A stretch of DNA of 64,000 nucleotides. Source: Metallyticus violacea (lineage: Eukaryota; Arthropoda; Insecta; Mantodea; Metallyticidae). Below, piece after piece: positions 48,695-61,325 of the stretch. A program made the translations under genes and the position numbers. Within the stretch, counting starts at the first letter, position 1. Every line of letters starts with the position of its first letter. The notes beneath the pieces were generated by a model, which saw only the letters and a program-made list of their open reading frames with translations, was not told the origin of the DNA and did not search any database. The DNA lies in assembly GCA_030762175.1 (NCBI GenBank), contig CM060831.1, positions 31,509,001 through 31,573,000 of the forward strand, in the 5' to 3' direction.

Positions 48695-48860
48695 GCAGGA
48701 CATGTTCTTCAAAGCATTCCGATATTTATTCATACTGGAGAGTGTTGAGGTTAGCAATCGCAACTATAAACTTAATTCAATGTTTTAGCTGGGCAACCGA
48801 GGATGCGGACAAGGGTCCATGAAAATGTTCTACCGATACATTTTGGTCAGTGGAGGAACA
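48695..48860 (+). repeat. 166-bp direct repeat, left copy
   Basis: About 96 percent identical by eye to 50727-50893. Starts gcaggacatgttcttcaaag and ends ttggtcagtggaggaaca. It abuts the left inverted repeat of the enclosed element. Confidence 0.9.
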
Positions 48861-49504
48861 GCTGTGTTAGTCGATTCGCCGGTTAAAACAATGAATTTAT
48901 GTTTTCCACAGTAGAAGTTTTGGTAATTTGTATTTAAGCAATGGACTTAAGTGTTATACATGCTGCCATAGACATCGGTCGTGCCGCTTGAAGGCTTATG
49001 CCCTATAAAGGACATTTTGGTTAATTTAATGTTCCATGTATGATTGATAAGCAAATAAATTCTGCTAAAGAATTGTACTTTTTCTTTCTTTGAGACAAAA
49101 TGTATGCATTTGATAGGTGTAGGCAAACTTTCAGCAATAGAGTATTTACAGGCCAACTAACTACTGCAATTATGGTAAAAACAACATAAAGGAAAGAGCA
49201 CATTAGGACCATAACTTACCAAAGAAAGTAACCAACATAAATTATATGCACTTCAGAACATTAAGCCTCTAGATGCACTATGAGTCTAGTTTTAATCCCA
49301 CACTGTGAGTATTTTTTGTGCAGAGGAGATATAACACTGTTCACTCCAGTATTATCAATGACTGAGAACCGGGAGGTGGTTAGTTTTATCTGTAAGCCCC
49401 TTTTAGTAAATTTCAAGTTAAAGGATAGATAAGATAACTGCGTGTGATCAGCTCTGTACGTCCATTCCCGCTTGCTTATACATATCTATTGTGATTTGTG
49501 ATCA

Positions 49505-49735
49505 GTGAATTGAATATAGCGTCATTTACATCTGTTTTCCCCATCAAACCGTCCTCCCTCCCTCACTGAGGTTTTCTTCAGTCCTCATCAACAGTAAATG
49601 CCGAGGAGATACTTTAAACTTAGGCCTGAAACGCTTCCTTCCCAAATTAAATTCCTTTCCCAACGTATTTTAATTTGATTAAGGTCCATCACCTTGTGAT
49701 ACCTTAGAAGTGAAAACGGGCGTTGAACACTATTT
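49505..49735 (+). mobile_element. tRNA-derived SINE, family D, head missing
   Basis: The body reads tgaggttttcttcagtcctc, taggcctgaaacgcttcctt and ends ccttagaagtgaaaacgggc gttgaacac. It is in opposite orientation to the copies at 27.4, 54.7 and 57.0 kb. Confidence 0.6.
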
Positions 49736-50388
49736 TAAAAAAAATTAATCATATTTACAAGTCCTTATCTAAAGAAAAGAATATCATAGGGCCTGGAATG
49801 TTATTGATCCCCATATTTTAAGACCCCAATGCTTCTGGAGCTCGAAGAGTCAGTCCTACACTCTCCATTGAATTTTACGTTTGTGTCTTTCATTTGAAAA
49901 AGGACCTACATAAGGCCTATATAATCACATCTCTTGTATTAAAGTATTATAAAATAAAAACACTCAAACATTTACTTTGGATTTTATTTTTGCAAAAATC
50001 TATGCACAAATTAGTAGTATGCATGTCTGCCATATGCGCTCTACACAACTCAAGACATTTCAACCCATGTGCTTTGTAAGGGCGATCTCAAAAATCTAGG
50101 GACATCTATGGGTTGAAAGGCAAAATTACCATGGTTTTCGGAGCGATTACTGCAGTATAGTTCCAAAGAAACGGAGAAGATAGGTTTTGCCGAATTTGGA
50201 AGCCAATTAACAACTGGTCCTTTCATGAACAGTATCAGTTGCCATTTAAAATTAGGTTCAAAAACTCGATCTTGCTAAAAGACGGTGTTTGGTTGTTTTC
50301 TATGTAGCTGTTGCATCAGCAGGAACGCAACATATCCCAACATATTTTTTTTTTTTTTTTTTTAATCTCTGGAACAAAGAAAACCATT

Positions 50389-50691
50389 TCAACAATTTGT
50401 AGACATTCCTCCACACGGGAAAACTGTATTGACTTGTCCATTAGTCATTATCAAAAGTCTTTGAAGAGCCGATTCCATGAAAAGCTTTATCTTTTCATCT
50501 GTTAGCTTATCAGTTTGCAAACTCGAAACGCTCTTGCCGACCTTTATCACGTAGGCGGGTGCATATGAAAAATGTTGTATTTTCGAGCAATAAACTGATA
50601 GATCGTATTGTTGCAGTATCATTCGATGACAACAGCATTCCTCACTAATACCGAAAACTTTCTTCAAATTTTCAAAATTCAAGGCAAACAT
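50389..50691 (-). CDS. 100-codon ORF inside the TIR element, unknown
   Basis: Starts MFALNFENLKKVFGISEE with its ATG within the right inverted repeat and reads inward. It contains a CCCHR run and KVGKSVSSLQTDKLTDEKIK. I recognise no domain. Protein-like composition and its position suggest a remnant of an element-encoded protein, but chance is not excluded. Confidence 0.3.
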   Translation of the reverse strand: MFALNFENLKKVFGISEECCCHRMILQQYDLSVYCSKIQHFSYAPAYVIKVGKSVSSLQTDKLTDEKIKLFMESALQRLLIMTNGQVNTVFPCGGMSTNC

Positions 50692-50726
50692 AAATTCATT
50701 GTTTTAACCGGCGAATCGACTAACAC

Positions 50727-50893
50727 AGCAGGACATGTTCTTCAAAGCATTCCGATATTTATTCATACTGGAGAGTGTTGAGGTTAGCAATCACAAATAT
50801 AAACTTAATTCAATGTTTTAGCTGCGCAACCGAGGATGCGGACAAGGGTTCATGAAAATGTTCTACCGATACATTTTGGTCAGTGGAGGAGCA
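50727..50893 (+). repeat. 166-bp direct repeat, right copy
   Basis: Same sequence as 48695-48860 with a few differences (cgcaactat/cacaaatat, tgggcaac/tgcgcaac). It lies directly outside the right inverted repeat. Confidence 0.9.
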
Positions 50894-51604
50894 ACTACAA
50901 GAACAACGTCCAAATAACGAATGAATAATGATGACAAAGGTAAACAATATCTTAGCAACGCAGTGTTGTGATGAACAAAAAACGCTAAGAACTTATGCAC
51001 CAACCTAATACATGGTCTATAACTAAATTTTGTTGTTATTGTTCAGTTTCAGACTTAAAAGAGAGACCTTTCTTTACTAGGCAATGAAACTAAGAAGATG
51101 GAGTGTCATGTAGGAAAAACATACACTACCAACATATTCTTTTTGAGTTTAACAGCGTTTTAGAGGAGCAAAGGCTGCAGAGACGGCTGTGCCGTCTACC
51201 GGGAGAATGCCATTGGAGAACGCACGGCAAGAATATGTTACATCGTTTTAAATCTTTGAAATGAGCAATTCGCCACCGGGCTTTGATGAAGAATTTCTGA
51301 ACTCTTTAATCCATTATTATCCATGACAGTCAACCCGAGAATTAGCAGATGTGAAAACGCCGCAGTTGCTTATTCAGTATTCAAAAGATTATTCAGGTGC
51401 TTGTAAAGTGGCATTTGTCTTCAGAGACCCATTACTAGTCAACTGGTCACCACTAAATGTCCTATAACTGAATTTTGATGTGGTTTTTGTTCTAACATGA
51501 GCAAAGGATGGCTAAACAAAGACCTCTAGAAAGTGTTAGTTTGCGCTACCCCCAAAAATGTCAACGTTTAATTTCTTATAACTGTTCTTTAAAGCATTTT
51601 ATGC

Positions 51605-51630
51605 AAAAAAAAAAAAAAAAAAAAAAAAAA
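51605..51630. repeat. poly(A) run
   Basis: About 26 A after 'catttatgc'. The lysine run in the overlapping frame is an artefact. Confidence 0.85.
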
Positions 51631-52217
51631 CCAATAGCTATCTCTGTCGGGGTCTTCAATCTTGCGCCAGATGTTTGCATCTATAAGGAAGACATACTGC
51701 AAACCAATGTCTCATTAGTTTGCGGAATATTTTGACCATTTTACCTTATATTGTGATTTTAATAGTGAATTTCGTGTGAATTCTGAAGTGGTTGCCTTAT
51801 TTTGTTTTGTGTTAACCGAATGTAAGGAACGTGAACACTACACAACGCTTACATTCTAAGCCTTATTCTTTACGACCACTGGAAGAGAAAATCGAAATTA
51901 TAAACTTGTAGATAACTCCCAAGAATTAATAAGTTACACTGTAATTTCAAAACATAAAATACAATATACGACGTTTTCTGTACAGAAAAACTTAATTCTG
52001 TAAGTTCCAGACTTTAACCATTGGGTCGTCGATAAGTTTGTTGCATAAAAGGCGAGAATGAAATCGTTTAAATTGGGGCATTACTTTGATATTTTAATTA
52101 AACACTCTCTCTGTTGTGTATGCTCAATCACGCACGTAGAGTGTTAATTCCAGTTATTAAGATTCTAGAAACTTGCAATCTATATTCAGCAGTATCGGTA
52201 GTAATAAGCAACTCCGG

Positions 52218-52271
52218 AGGAAGAAGAAGAAGGAGAAGAAGAAGAAGAAGAAGAAGAAGAAGAAGAAGAAT
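52218..52271. repeat. (GAA)n microsatellite
   Basis: About 17 GAA-type units, one interrupted by a GGA. Confidence 0.95.
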
Positions 52272-52979
52272 AATCACCATTGAATTCTGAGTTAAATTAA
52301 TGGCCTACTACCAAATTGGTGCGGTTTTGTTTGTTGAAACCCGAGGGCTTTCCTTGTTGGAAGAAAAAAGTAAAACGCGTTTTAATGAATAACTTAGGAA
52401 CTGAATAAAATGTTATTGTTCAAAGTGAAGGCGGTAAACAGAAGTTTTCAGTGTTACAAGATATGCCAGGCAAGGGTTTTGCTTTCTTAGACAAAAAGAT
52501 AAAATAGGCTGTCGCATTCCACTAGTGAGTGACCTTCAATGGAATTTAATTGTTTATCACAGATTCTGGACACAGGAGCATGAGGCGGTAAAGTGCCTTG
52601 AACACAGCAGGTGTTTCAAATTAAGCACTATCCGAAATGTATTATTTCCTTTATTTTGGCACAAAATAGACCTATACTTTCATGAAATGTTTTTTCAGAT
52701 ATCCATGAAATAAATATACTAGTATTAGTGTTTCCGCTTAACAAGTCCCGTTTCTCTTATTTTGGGTGCGTAGGTGCCCGCATTTGCTAACAAAATACGT
52801 TTTTGCTTCAAGATAAAGTAAATGAATAAGGCGCAAATGTGGTCGTATTTGAATGGATTTACTCAGCGCCTAAAAGTTGTTTAACATTCATCGTTTCAAA
52901 TGGGGTAAACCAGTATTACGTTTTCAACACCAGGAACTGAATCCCTACTTTCAGTTTCGAACAGCTTTGCGAATGTGTA

Positions 52980-53530
52980 ATGGCTCTTTAACATTACAGG
53001 TCATCGGCGTCCCATTCAAATCAGGGCGTAAAACGGCCCGATCAATTTTTCTCAGAGGCCTCTTCTTTCGGGCTTCAAGTTCTTTTACGTGCCGCAAATC
53101 AACCACACTGGACCAACGGCTTTACTTCCCTTTCTTTTACGGTCGAAAAAATGCATCGACTCTGGCCAGGATTTGGCCCGCGATCTTGGGTCTACGAGGC
53201 AAGTATTTTTTTATTTAGTTTATTTACGGACGCTCTTTAACATCCCAGGTCATCAGCATCCCATTCAAGTCAGGGCATGAAACGACCGACAAATTTTGCT
53301 CGGAGGCGTCTTTTTTCAGGCTTGGGTTCTTTATCGTGGCGTAAAACGTACGACACGGGACTCACGGCTTTACCTCCCTTCCGAAGGAAGCCATACTTAG
53401 GATTTTTACGCCCGAAAAAATCCATCGGTTCCTAGCCGGGATTGAAATCTTGGGTTTAGGAGGCAAGTATGGTTATCAGTACACCACTAGGACCGACGCG
53501 AGGCAAGTATGGTTATCATGCACCACTAGT
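52980..53530 (-). mobile_element. SINE family A, interrupted by a second copy
   Basis: The body (ggctctttaacattacaggt, gaggcctcttctttc, B box region tttggcccgcgatcttggg) runs to 53206. The rest of its head resumes at 53499 (aagtatggttatcatgcacc). The interruption is another SINE of the same family. Confidence 0.75.
53207..53498 (-). mobile_element. SINE family A nested in SINE family A
   Basis: A near-complete copy flanked by the 12-bp direct repeat CGAGGCAAGTAT (53195-53206 and 53499-53510), part of the outer SINE's own head. The T-rich side (tttttttattta) is its A-rich tail on the minus strand. This fixes the order of insertion. Confidence 0.85.
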
Positions 53531-53754
53531 GTGTAATGACTTCAGTCCCTTCTCATAGATGTTTTCACCTTTAAAGAGTAGATTAAATTATGATAAAATA
53601 GCTTATATTAATAAATATTAATGTAATTATACCTAAAATTTTGTCACCATTTCTTAAGCTTTTTTTTTTTGTGATTTATACATATTACGTGACATTTTAT
53701 ATAATTTACAGTCGTTTATTATTAGCATAGTGCATTACTCTTTCTCTATGGTGC

Positions 53755-54087
53755 ATCAGCCCGAGATCGGACCATGGCCTGCCGCAATGGTCTCTGCTTC
53801 CTCTACCTTCATCTTGCAACTTCACTGATAGACGGCAGTTTTGAGAAGGGGGGGGGGGCATGCAATCAGCAATCGGGCACCCCGCCGGTCGCCTATTACG
53901 CGGCTTTCGAGATCGAAGAACGCCACCTTTCCATCAGGCAAACCACAATTATCCTCACGAGGCTGAATGGACCCCGCTCCAGACTTCCTTAACTTAGAAA
54001 ATTTCCTAAGCAGGTACTGGAAATTGAACCCGGGACTTCCCGGTCAGCAGCCAGTAAGCTAATCATTAGACCAAGGAGGCGGTCAGA
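53755..54087 (-). mobile_element. tRNA-derived SINE, family C
   Basis: Minus-strand head: ccgcctccttggtctaatga ttagcttactgg (A box) and cccgggttcaatttccag (B box). The body contains ggtggcgttcttcgatctcg and gcaggccatggtccgatc. The open 72-codon plus ORF here is a by-product. Includes a G9 run. Confidence 0.8.
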
Positions 54088-54689
54088 GTACTAAATGTGT
54101 TTAAATGCACAAAAGAAACTAGTTTATAATACTTTGTTTTTATATGGCCAGTGACTAAAACAACCACCAGCACCTCATAAAACATCCACAATGTTGATTT
54201 TAACCTATTCAACATTATTTATAATATAAATAGGACAAATAAGTACGTAATCTATCAAAATGCAGCTAAACCTCTGTTGACCAAATTTGATTTTCATAAT
54301 TTTGTATAATCAAGGCGTTGAAGCCTTTGACTATAGATTACTTTGCTGCATAGCTAATTTGATTCGGCTTATGTAGTTCCTTTCGTTAAAGGCTGTATTA
54401 ATGACATGTATTCTAGTATTATTACTAAGATTAAAAATAAAGCAACTCATAAATAACAACAATAACAGGAACAGTGAAGAAGAAATGAATAAAATACTGA
54501 GTATTTGCTGAGTTTCTCAAAAGTAAAATTTATACCCTTACCGTAAACTTTCATTTGCACTGTTTCTTTGATTTTAACCAGTTCTAAATTACTTATAATG
54601 TAAGCAGGACAAATAACTAGGTAATTATAAAAGTGCACCTAAACCCACGTTGACCAAATTTAGTTTTTCATAGTTTTTAATGATAATTT

Positions 54690-54910
54690 TTATTATTGCG
54701 GCATCACAGACGGTGGACACTGATGGTACAAGATACGAAATGATAAAATAAAGAAATTATGAGTAGAAAGCGTTTCAGGCCCAATATTAGGGTACCTTCT
54801 CGACATTTGCACTTATTAAGGGCTATGAAAAACCTACAATGATCCTCAAGTCAGGAATGAAGAAAACCGTATGTCCACGAATCCTTGCCTTAGCGATTTT
54901 GCCTCCCTTT
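54690..54910 (-). mobile_element. SINE family D copy
   Basis: Contains cggtggacactgatggtaca, cgaaatgataaaat, agaaagcgtttcaggccc and the flank 'ggaatgaagaaaacc', matching in order the 27.4-kb copy and the complement of the 49.5-kb copy. Confidence 0.65.
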
Positions 54911-56984
54911 CGGTGGAAATGAAAGGATAGACTCAAATATATATAAGCAAAATCTCGGATATAACGTTAAAAAATTGCCTAATGCGCCAAATTAAAAAGC
55001 CATGTGATCAAACTTTTCTTATATAGTTCAATAAAATACAATGCAATAATAATATTAATAATAACTAATATAATTGCGTGAAAAGTAACTCGTTCATTTC
55101 TTCCAATAAACGAACATTTTTTGGTTCTTTCCACATAATTTTATCAACATGCTGGTAGCCTATTTTTAATTTATTTCACATTCCCCAATTGCATAATATA
55201 ACAAAGACAGGTCATTTCAGTTAAACTGATTTTATTTGCCAATAGTTTCGATTAACATATATTTTTAAGTAGTTATAGTTTTACAATTAGCAAAATTTTA
55301 CTTACATTAACAGAGATAAAAATGTCCTTAAACCGTTTCTCACATTATTACTCAGACTAGAGCATTGTCATACATACCGCAGAAGTGCTGATGTTCAAGC
55401 TAAGTCTTGTTTGTTAGCAACTAGGATTGTTAGCCGGGTGAAACTATGGTCACTATGGTGTACCTTGATAAAGCCAAACAATTTATTCTCTATGCCTTTT
55501 GGAGTGGGAACAGCATGTGAGAAGCTTAGTCAAAGCATAAGTGGCTTATGTTGTACTATTTGCTGAGAGCAAATATTGATTTACTATTGATTCAGGATAA
55601 TTATTTTGCAAGAAACGCTGCTATTTTGCTCTTGTCATGCGTTACTATATATACAGAGCGTTAGTGAAGAACATGGAAATAGTCTTACCAAATATAGAAA
55701 ACATCTTAAGGCAATTAATTTGAATAAGGGGACCCAAGGTCTGTGGTTTCAAGCTTCCACGTTAAGGCACAATATCCTCAAAGGACATGCACACCATTGA
55801 ACGAAGAATGTGTTTTTTTTTTAATTTTAGATTATGGCGCCATTTGATAAAGAAATTAGTTTTTGAGTAAATTCATCTAGTTTGATAACGCTCAGAGTCT
55901 CGTGATATTCACAGTTAAAATGTCTCGGAAGATTGGAAGACCAACGGAAGTAAAAATGGAAAAATGACTGTCCATTCAGCTTTCTATCTTGAGGAAATAG
56001 AATTTCATGTTTAGGAGTCAGTTTTCTATATTGCAAAACTGTGTAGTGTTCCATTATTGGCTTTAAATTGAAAAAAGTTTTTTATGACTGTTATTACCGA
56101 ACTGTTGAACAGTTCAGCTAGGTCAAGATGCATTAAGAATGTATTTAAGAGAGTTGCAAATTAATTGAAGAACAATATTACAAGAATTTGGTAAGTTACT
56201 TTTACTTGCCCCCTCCTTCCTCCCAAACAAAGTATGTAGTCAAAGTCGTCCAGACATTTCAGAAGGTGGCCCATCCATCTGGCCTTCAACATTTATGTAG
56301 AATTACATAAGCCACTTATGATCTTAAAGTGTGTTTAGTTGTTGTAAGCATTTCATGCTTCCTGGAAGAGGCTGTCTCCAATATCTACTGTGCTTGCGGA
56401 TGTGACGGAAACCCTGAGTGAGAACAGGCCAGGGCATAGTGCTGAGCCATGCTGAGCACTGTGAAACCATGAGTCGGTTATGCAATTTATGTTTATGTGT
56501 ACATTACAGCATTTGCTCTATATCTGGCCAACAAATATGCAAGTACCTGCAACTTAGTGTTCCTATTGTGAACAAAATAATTACTTTATGAATTTTGCAA
56601 TTCATTCTCTTTCTTTTTTCAACTTCTGGTTATACAAGTACCTACTTACCAGCAACTACCATAATAGAGAAATGCTTTGCTTGAAAGAATGAGTATACTT
56701 AGTGTCATTTTTTTAACGTTCGAAGCTATCCGTTCTTTCCAAGGATAGGTTAGTCCATTTCATAATTAATTAACTTTTCTCAGTCCATTTCCATAATTTT
56801 AAAGCGATTACCTTTGCACATTACGTTTTGTGCCGTTAAACGTAAACATTTAAATCGCGAAATAAAACAAAATTCATTATAAAGAAAAATTGCACAATTT
56901 TTGTGAAAATAAAACCATTTTTATTTAACGTTTATTGTTTTTTTTCTTCTTCCCTAGTGTTTAGCGCTCGTTTTAACCACCGAG
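54911..56984. other. no gene recognised
   Basis: Open frames at 55606-55800 plus and 55827-56054 minus show no known family. Confidence 0.35.
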
Positions 56985-57170
56985 TCTTCAAAGGCGATGA
57001 ATGATGATACATGAAATGAAATGGTAATTTTTTTTAAGGGAACTTTCCAACGCTAATTTAGGGCACCTCAATTAGAAAGGATAGTCCTAGAGAGATTAGA
57101 ACCGCAGACCTGCCGCTCATGAGCCCGTGCTCATGACAACCTCAGTCACCGGTAGCGGTATAGCGGAAAT
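56985..57170 (-). mobile_element. SINE family D copy with tRNA-like head
   Basis: Minus-strand head ccggtgactgaggttgtcat with B box ggttctaatctc; the body keeps gatgatacatgaaatgaaat. Confidence 0.65.
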
Positions 57171-57420
57171 AAAATAAAACGTAACAGCATTGTTTTTGAG
57201 TGTCTAACGCACAAATTGCCTAGCATTTATTGCAAGAGAAACGAAATGATGGAGCACAGGTGAGTGTAAAAAATTACCAAGATGATCTGTGGAATTTCAG
57301 GCCTGAAGGTTATATTGTATGCTCGAACTGCTCGTGCAATTAGTCTTCATTTTAATCCTAAAGATGCGCTGAGCATATGAAACACCAAACAGTTTTAAAA
57401 GATGGCGGTCTATGCAAAAA

Positions 57421-57620
57421 CGCGAGCTCTCGCATCAGGCAGCTTTCCAATTGTCCTCAAGAGGTAGAAAAATTCGTAAGTAGGTACCGGAAATCAAACC
57501 CGGGCCTCCCGGCCAAAAACTGTAAGTAAATTTGCAATGAGAAAGAGAATAAAATGCTGTATTTACGAACATATTATTGTCAATGCATTGTGCAGACAGT
57601 AACTCTAACCACTGGAGCAA
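57421..57620 (-). mobile_element. SINE family C head, interrupted
   Basis: B box region cccgggtttgatttccggta matches the 53.9-kb copy. About 75 bp (about 57517-57596) is inserted before the A box part (ccagtggttagagttactg). Confidence 0.55.
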
Positions 57621-57774
57621 TTCTAATACCTACTATTTAAATTAATGTATGAAACTAACTGGCTGTAATTTGTAGATTGTAAATCGCCGATTGAGCAATG
57701 GAAGAAGGAAGAAACCTTAAATGCAAGTCACGCAAAAGTTCTAAGAACAACTTATTTTGAACGCAACCTACGAA

Positions 57775-57955
57775 TTGGATAGAGCTAACTTTATATCTGA
57801 TTCGAAAAGCCTCGTGGTAGGCTACCAGCGGGGTGTCGGCATGCTGATCACATGCACCTCTGCAATTCGCCCTGTCAATGAAATTGTAAGATGGAGGTAG
57901 AGGAAACAGAGGTTGCCGTAGCAGGCCAAGGCTCACCTCGGGCTGCAACGCCAAA
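57775..57955 (+). mobile_element. SINE family C body
   Basis: aggctaccagcggggtgtcg, ttgtaagatggaggtagagg and gccgtagcaggccaaggct are the complement of the corresponding plus-strand text at 53.77-53.93 kb, so orientation is opposite to the partial head at 57.4 kb. Confidence 0.65.
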
Positions 57956-58419
57956 TGATTGTAATCAAGTTGTTCTGAATGCTTTGTTTATAGAAACTTC
58001 GCCCATATAGTACCTACCTACATTATAGATAAAACTTGGTGCATTGACCTTGATGATGCAGATTAGATGATGAGGACAATAATTATATTAATGATATCAT
58101 AAATCATTTTCAGTAAAAATATTTCTTCGAAATCTTAAATATTGTTAAAACTACGAAGGTAGTTTTAACACAATAACATATTTTTGAGAATCAAAGCTAA
58201 CAAACTACAGTGTGTTCCTTGTATTGCCCGACATCGGATCGCGGATCGCTCGCATGCGTGCATGCTCCGCTCACTGTCTATTACACTGGAGGGTTTTTCC
58301 ATTCTAAAACTCCCGCGTTACTCATGAGCGATAGTAACATGTACTATGACTTCTAACCTTGTTATAAGTGGTGTCCATCTGCATTTAGACATTTCTTTTT
58401 CACTTCTTACGTTTAACGT

Positions 58420-58600
58420 TTAGCGCCCTCGTTGTCCTTAGCGTATTAACCACGCGTCCAACAGTTTCTCTACCTGGAACTGGAATACCAGGAAATTTCT
58501 TCTGAAATTGTCTATACACCTGTCTACATGATTCAGTTTTTACATATGTACCGCATATAAAACTTCTTTGTTCAAGCGTGACTTTTCCAGTAGGTATTTC
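58420..58600 (-). pseudogene. DUF4817-type helix-turn-helix fragment, second copy
   Basis: Minus frame: VTLEQRSFICGTYVKTESCR, QVYRQFQKKFPGIPVPGRET, VGRVVNTLRTTRALNVKRKK then stop. This is a cleaner version of the block at 47.9 kb. It is open for about 60 codons with no stop. Confidence 0.7.
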
Positions 58601-61325
58601 AGTGCATTAATAAGAATAATCTATTGTAATTCCCGCACAACATAGATTCTTGAATAAACTTTCACTTTTGAGGTGCACAATGCAGAAATTCTAGCCTTTA
58701 CATTTCGAACAGCAGGCAGTAACTGACATAGTATAACATCGCTGATAAATTTAGCCTTGAGCGGGTCATTCACCGCTAGTGTGCTACTAGAATAATACGG
58801 AGGTTACTCCAGTGCAAGTGAATTAAGCATATATGCGATCTATGGCCCAGCTATAAATGGAACACATGGTAGAAATTCATTATACATTTACTTGAGAGCA
58901 AAATTACTTTAGTTAAGGAAGATTGTAAACACAATCCAACATACAGCACTGAAGTTTTAAGTAAATCATTATATGTATGAATAACAAATTTGGTCATTAC
59001 TTCTTACAAGAATTTGAATTGGAAAAACTCATCTCCTATAACTCCTGTATGATTAAGTATTTGTTCCAAGTACCCTTTATGCGCCAATGATTTAATTTTT
59101 CATTTTATTTTTTGGCTTTTCTACTATACTGTATTTGTATTTCTTTTGTAAGAGTGATCTGAGGCTATGGAAGCACAGTTTGATTCTTTTTTTGTTGTAG
59201 TTGCTCTTTCTTTGCCATTTTATCAGCTACCTCATTTCCTTGGAAGTTCTTATGCAATGGTATTCGCCAAAGAGCTATGGCTTACTTGTTTTTATGAGCT
59301 GTTTAATTCATTTGCATATTCCCAATATTTAATTATTTTTTTTGTATTTTGTTTGATGCTTATGCTGCAATAGCAGATTTTGAATCTATCAATAGAACTG
59401 CTTTTTGAAACTTATGGTAATTTTCAGCCTCTAAAATTTAAGCAACGGGCCTTCTAATAAAAAGTCAGTTTGAAGTAAAATTTGTATTGAGTAGTAACTC
59501 ATTTTAAATATTTAAGATATATTTCAACATACCTATAAAAATATTAAAAATGAAATTCACAATTTAACAAAGCTCTAAGGGCCATAAATTAAGTTCTTTT
59601 ATGAATAGCAAGTTAAAATACCTACAAGAACCAGCTTATATAAAGCCTTGGCTAGATCAATCTTTACTTTATGGTAAGGATTATTTGATGTCTTGATGAA
59701 TGATGTTTAACATCTATGGATATGAAACTGAAAATACTGCAATATATAGTTTTTAGATAACTAAAAGAATAAAGAAATAGCCAAAAAATTAAGATAACCC
59801 CACAATTGACTAAATACCATTAATGCCTACATCGGTAGCTGAGTGCAGTATGCACCTTGCCAATGTCACATCAGTCCCCATGTCACATCAGTCCCCTTGT
59901 CATAACAGACAGCTACTGTCCTGCTGGCTGCACATGGACAATTTGCTATTATGAGAGCAAGCATTATTTCTGTCTTTGTATTATTATGCTATTAAAGTCT
60001 TGAGGTGTCAATGTTATTAATTACAGTGTATTAGAGAAGTAAATTTTACTGTAGTGTAGTGTTTTGAAATGTTACAACTAGAATGGAGAAAAATTAAATC
60101 TACAGGTATAAGCCCTGTATTAGACAGGAAAACTTTGTAAAGAAAATATCATGGCAGAAATTGGAGGAATTATGGAAGCAGTGCTGTTGTGAGTGAATGC
60201 AAATTTAAGAAAAGATGTCAGAAATGTGTGCTTGTAGATGGATACCACTTTGACAACTGCTGTAACATGAAATAAAACTAATATCGTATGTATGCCATTA
60301 TGAATATTGATGAAAGTTGTGAAGTGAAACACAGGGGAACTTTCCAATGAAGGAGCTAGTGACTGACCAATCTTGGTCCCTTGCTTTTAGCTGTGGAGAT
60401 AAGTCAAAAAGAATTGTTTGCAATGTGTGAACAGAATGGAATACTCAGAGAAGTTCTTCACTACTTATCATGAGGAAAGAGATCTTTTTGAAGACCTAAC
60501 AAGAGAAAGAAAATGATGTAACAGGTTACTAGGCCTATTATTTCAAGGCTGATGATGAAATATATTTCTAATCATGTAGAAAAGAATAATTTTTAAAAAT
60601 CCAAGTTAATATGTATTATTTTTAAAAAAAGCTTTTACTATTTTGTCCTTAATAATTAATCAGTACTTGTGTGCAGGGTTGCCAACTCCCAGAAAGCCCT
60701 GATGAATATTATACCTCTTTATGAATATATTCATACTTTTAATTTTAGTTGGAATACATGTAACAGTACACATATTAAGTTGAAAAAAGAGTTACTGATT
60801 ATTAAATGTGCTGTAAACAAATAAAATAATTTATTTGTCAAATAAGCTAAGCAATGAGACACATGCCTTGGTAACACAATACAACATTTAAGAGCCCATA
60901 TGATATATGTGTTACTTCTCTCACAAACAAATCCCTTTTCTTTGCAGGTATATAATAGATAGAGCATCTTAAAAAAAAAAAAAAAGACAAGTGGTCAGTT
61001 TAGCCTTCAAAGTAACTATATGAGAGAATGGATATCCAGACTGGAATAGGAGTGCTGAATTGATTATCTACATTAAATGATGTATGAGATATAATGATGT
61101 ATGAGATATAAATAACAATAATTGCTTGCAATGCTATGTTACAGCTTTATGATGCAAGAAATTCAAAAATATAATTTTTCATCAAAGTTAAAATAATGAC
61201 AGCATTAAAATTAAATTATATTAAATTAAAATTGATGCAAAGTAACACACAGCTAATATACCACTGCTGCTTTAAGCTTTTACCTGGTCAATAAAAATCT
61301 TTGTATAAAATCTATAACAATTTAG
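58601..61325. other. return to AT-rich DNA, no gene recognised
   Basis: A short tandem duplication of 'tgtcacatcagtcccc' lies at about 59865-59898. Nothing else assignable. Confidence 0.35.

Larger units (their letters stand above)
48861..50728. mobile_element. 1.87-kb element with 42-bp terminal inverted repeats
   Basis: gctgtgttagtcgattcgcc ... (48861-48904) is the exact complement of about 50687-50728. The interior has a family D SINE and a 100-codon ORF starting in the right inverted repeat. Superfamily unknown. The inverted repeats overlap by a GC dinucleotide with the outer direct repeats. Confidence 0.8.
50894..52979. other. no gene recognised
   Basis: Apart from the poly(A) run and a GAA repeat, I see no assignable exon or transposon. 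Confidence 0.35.
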
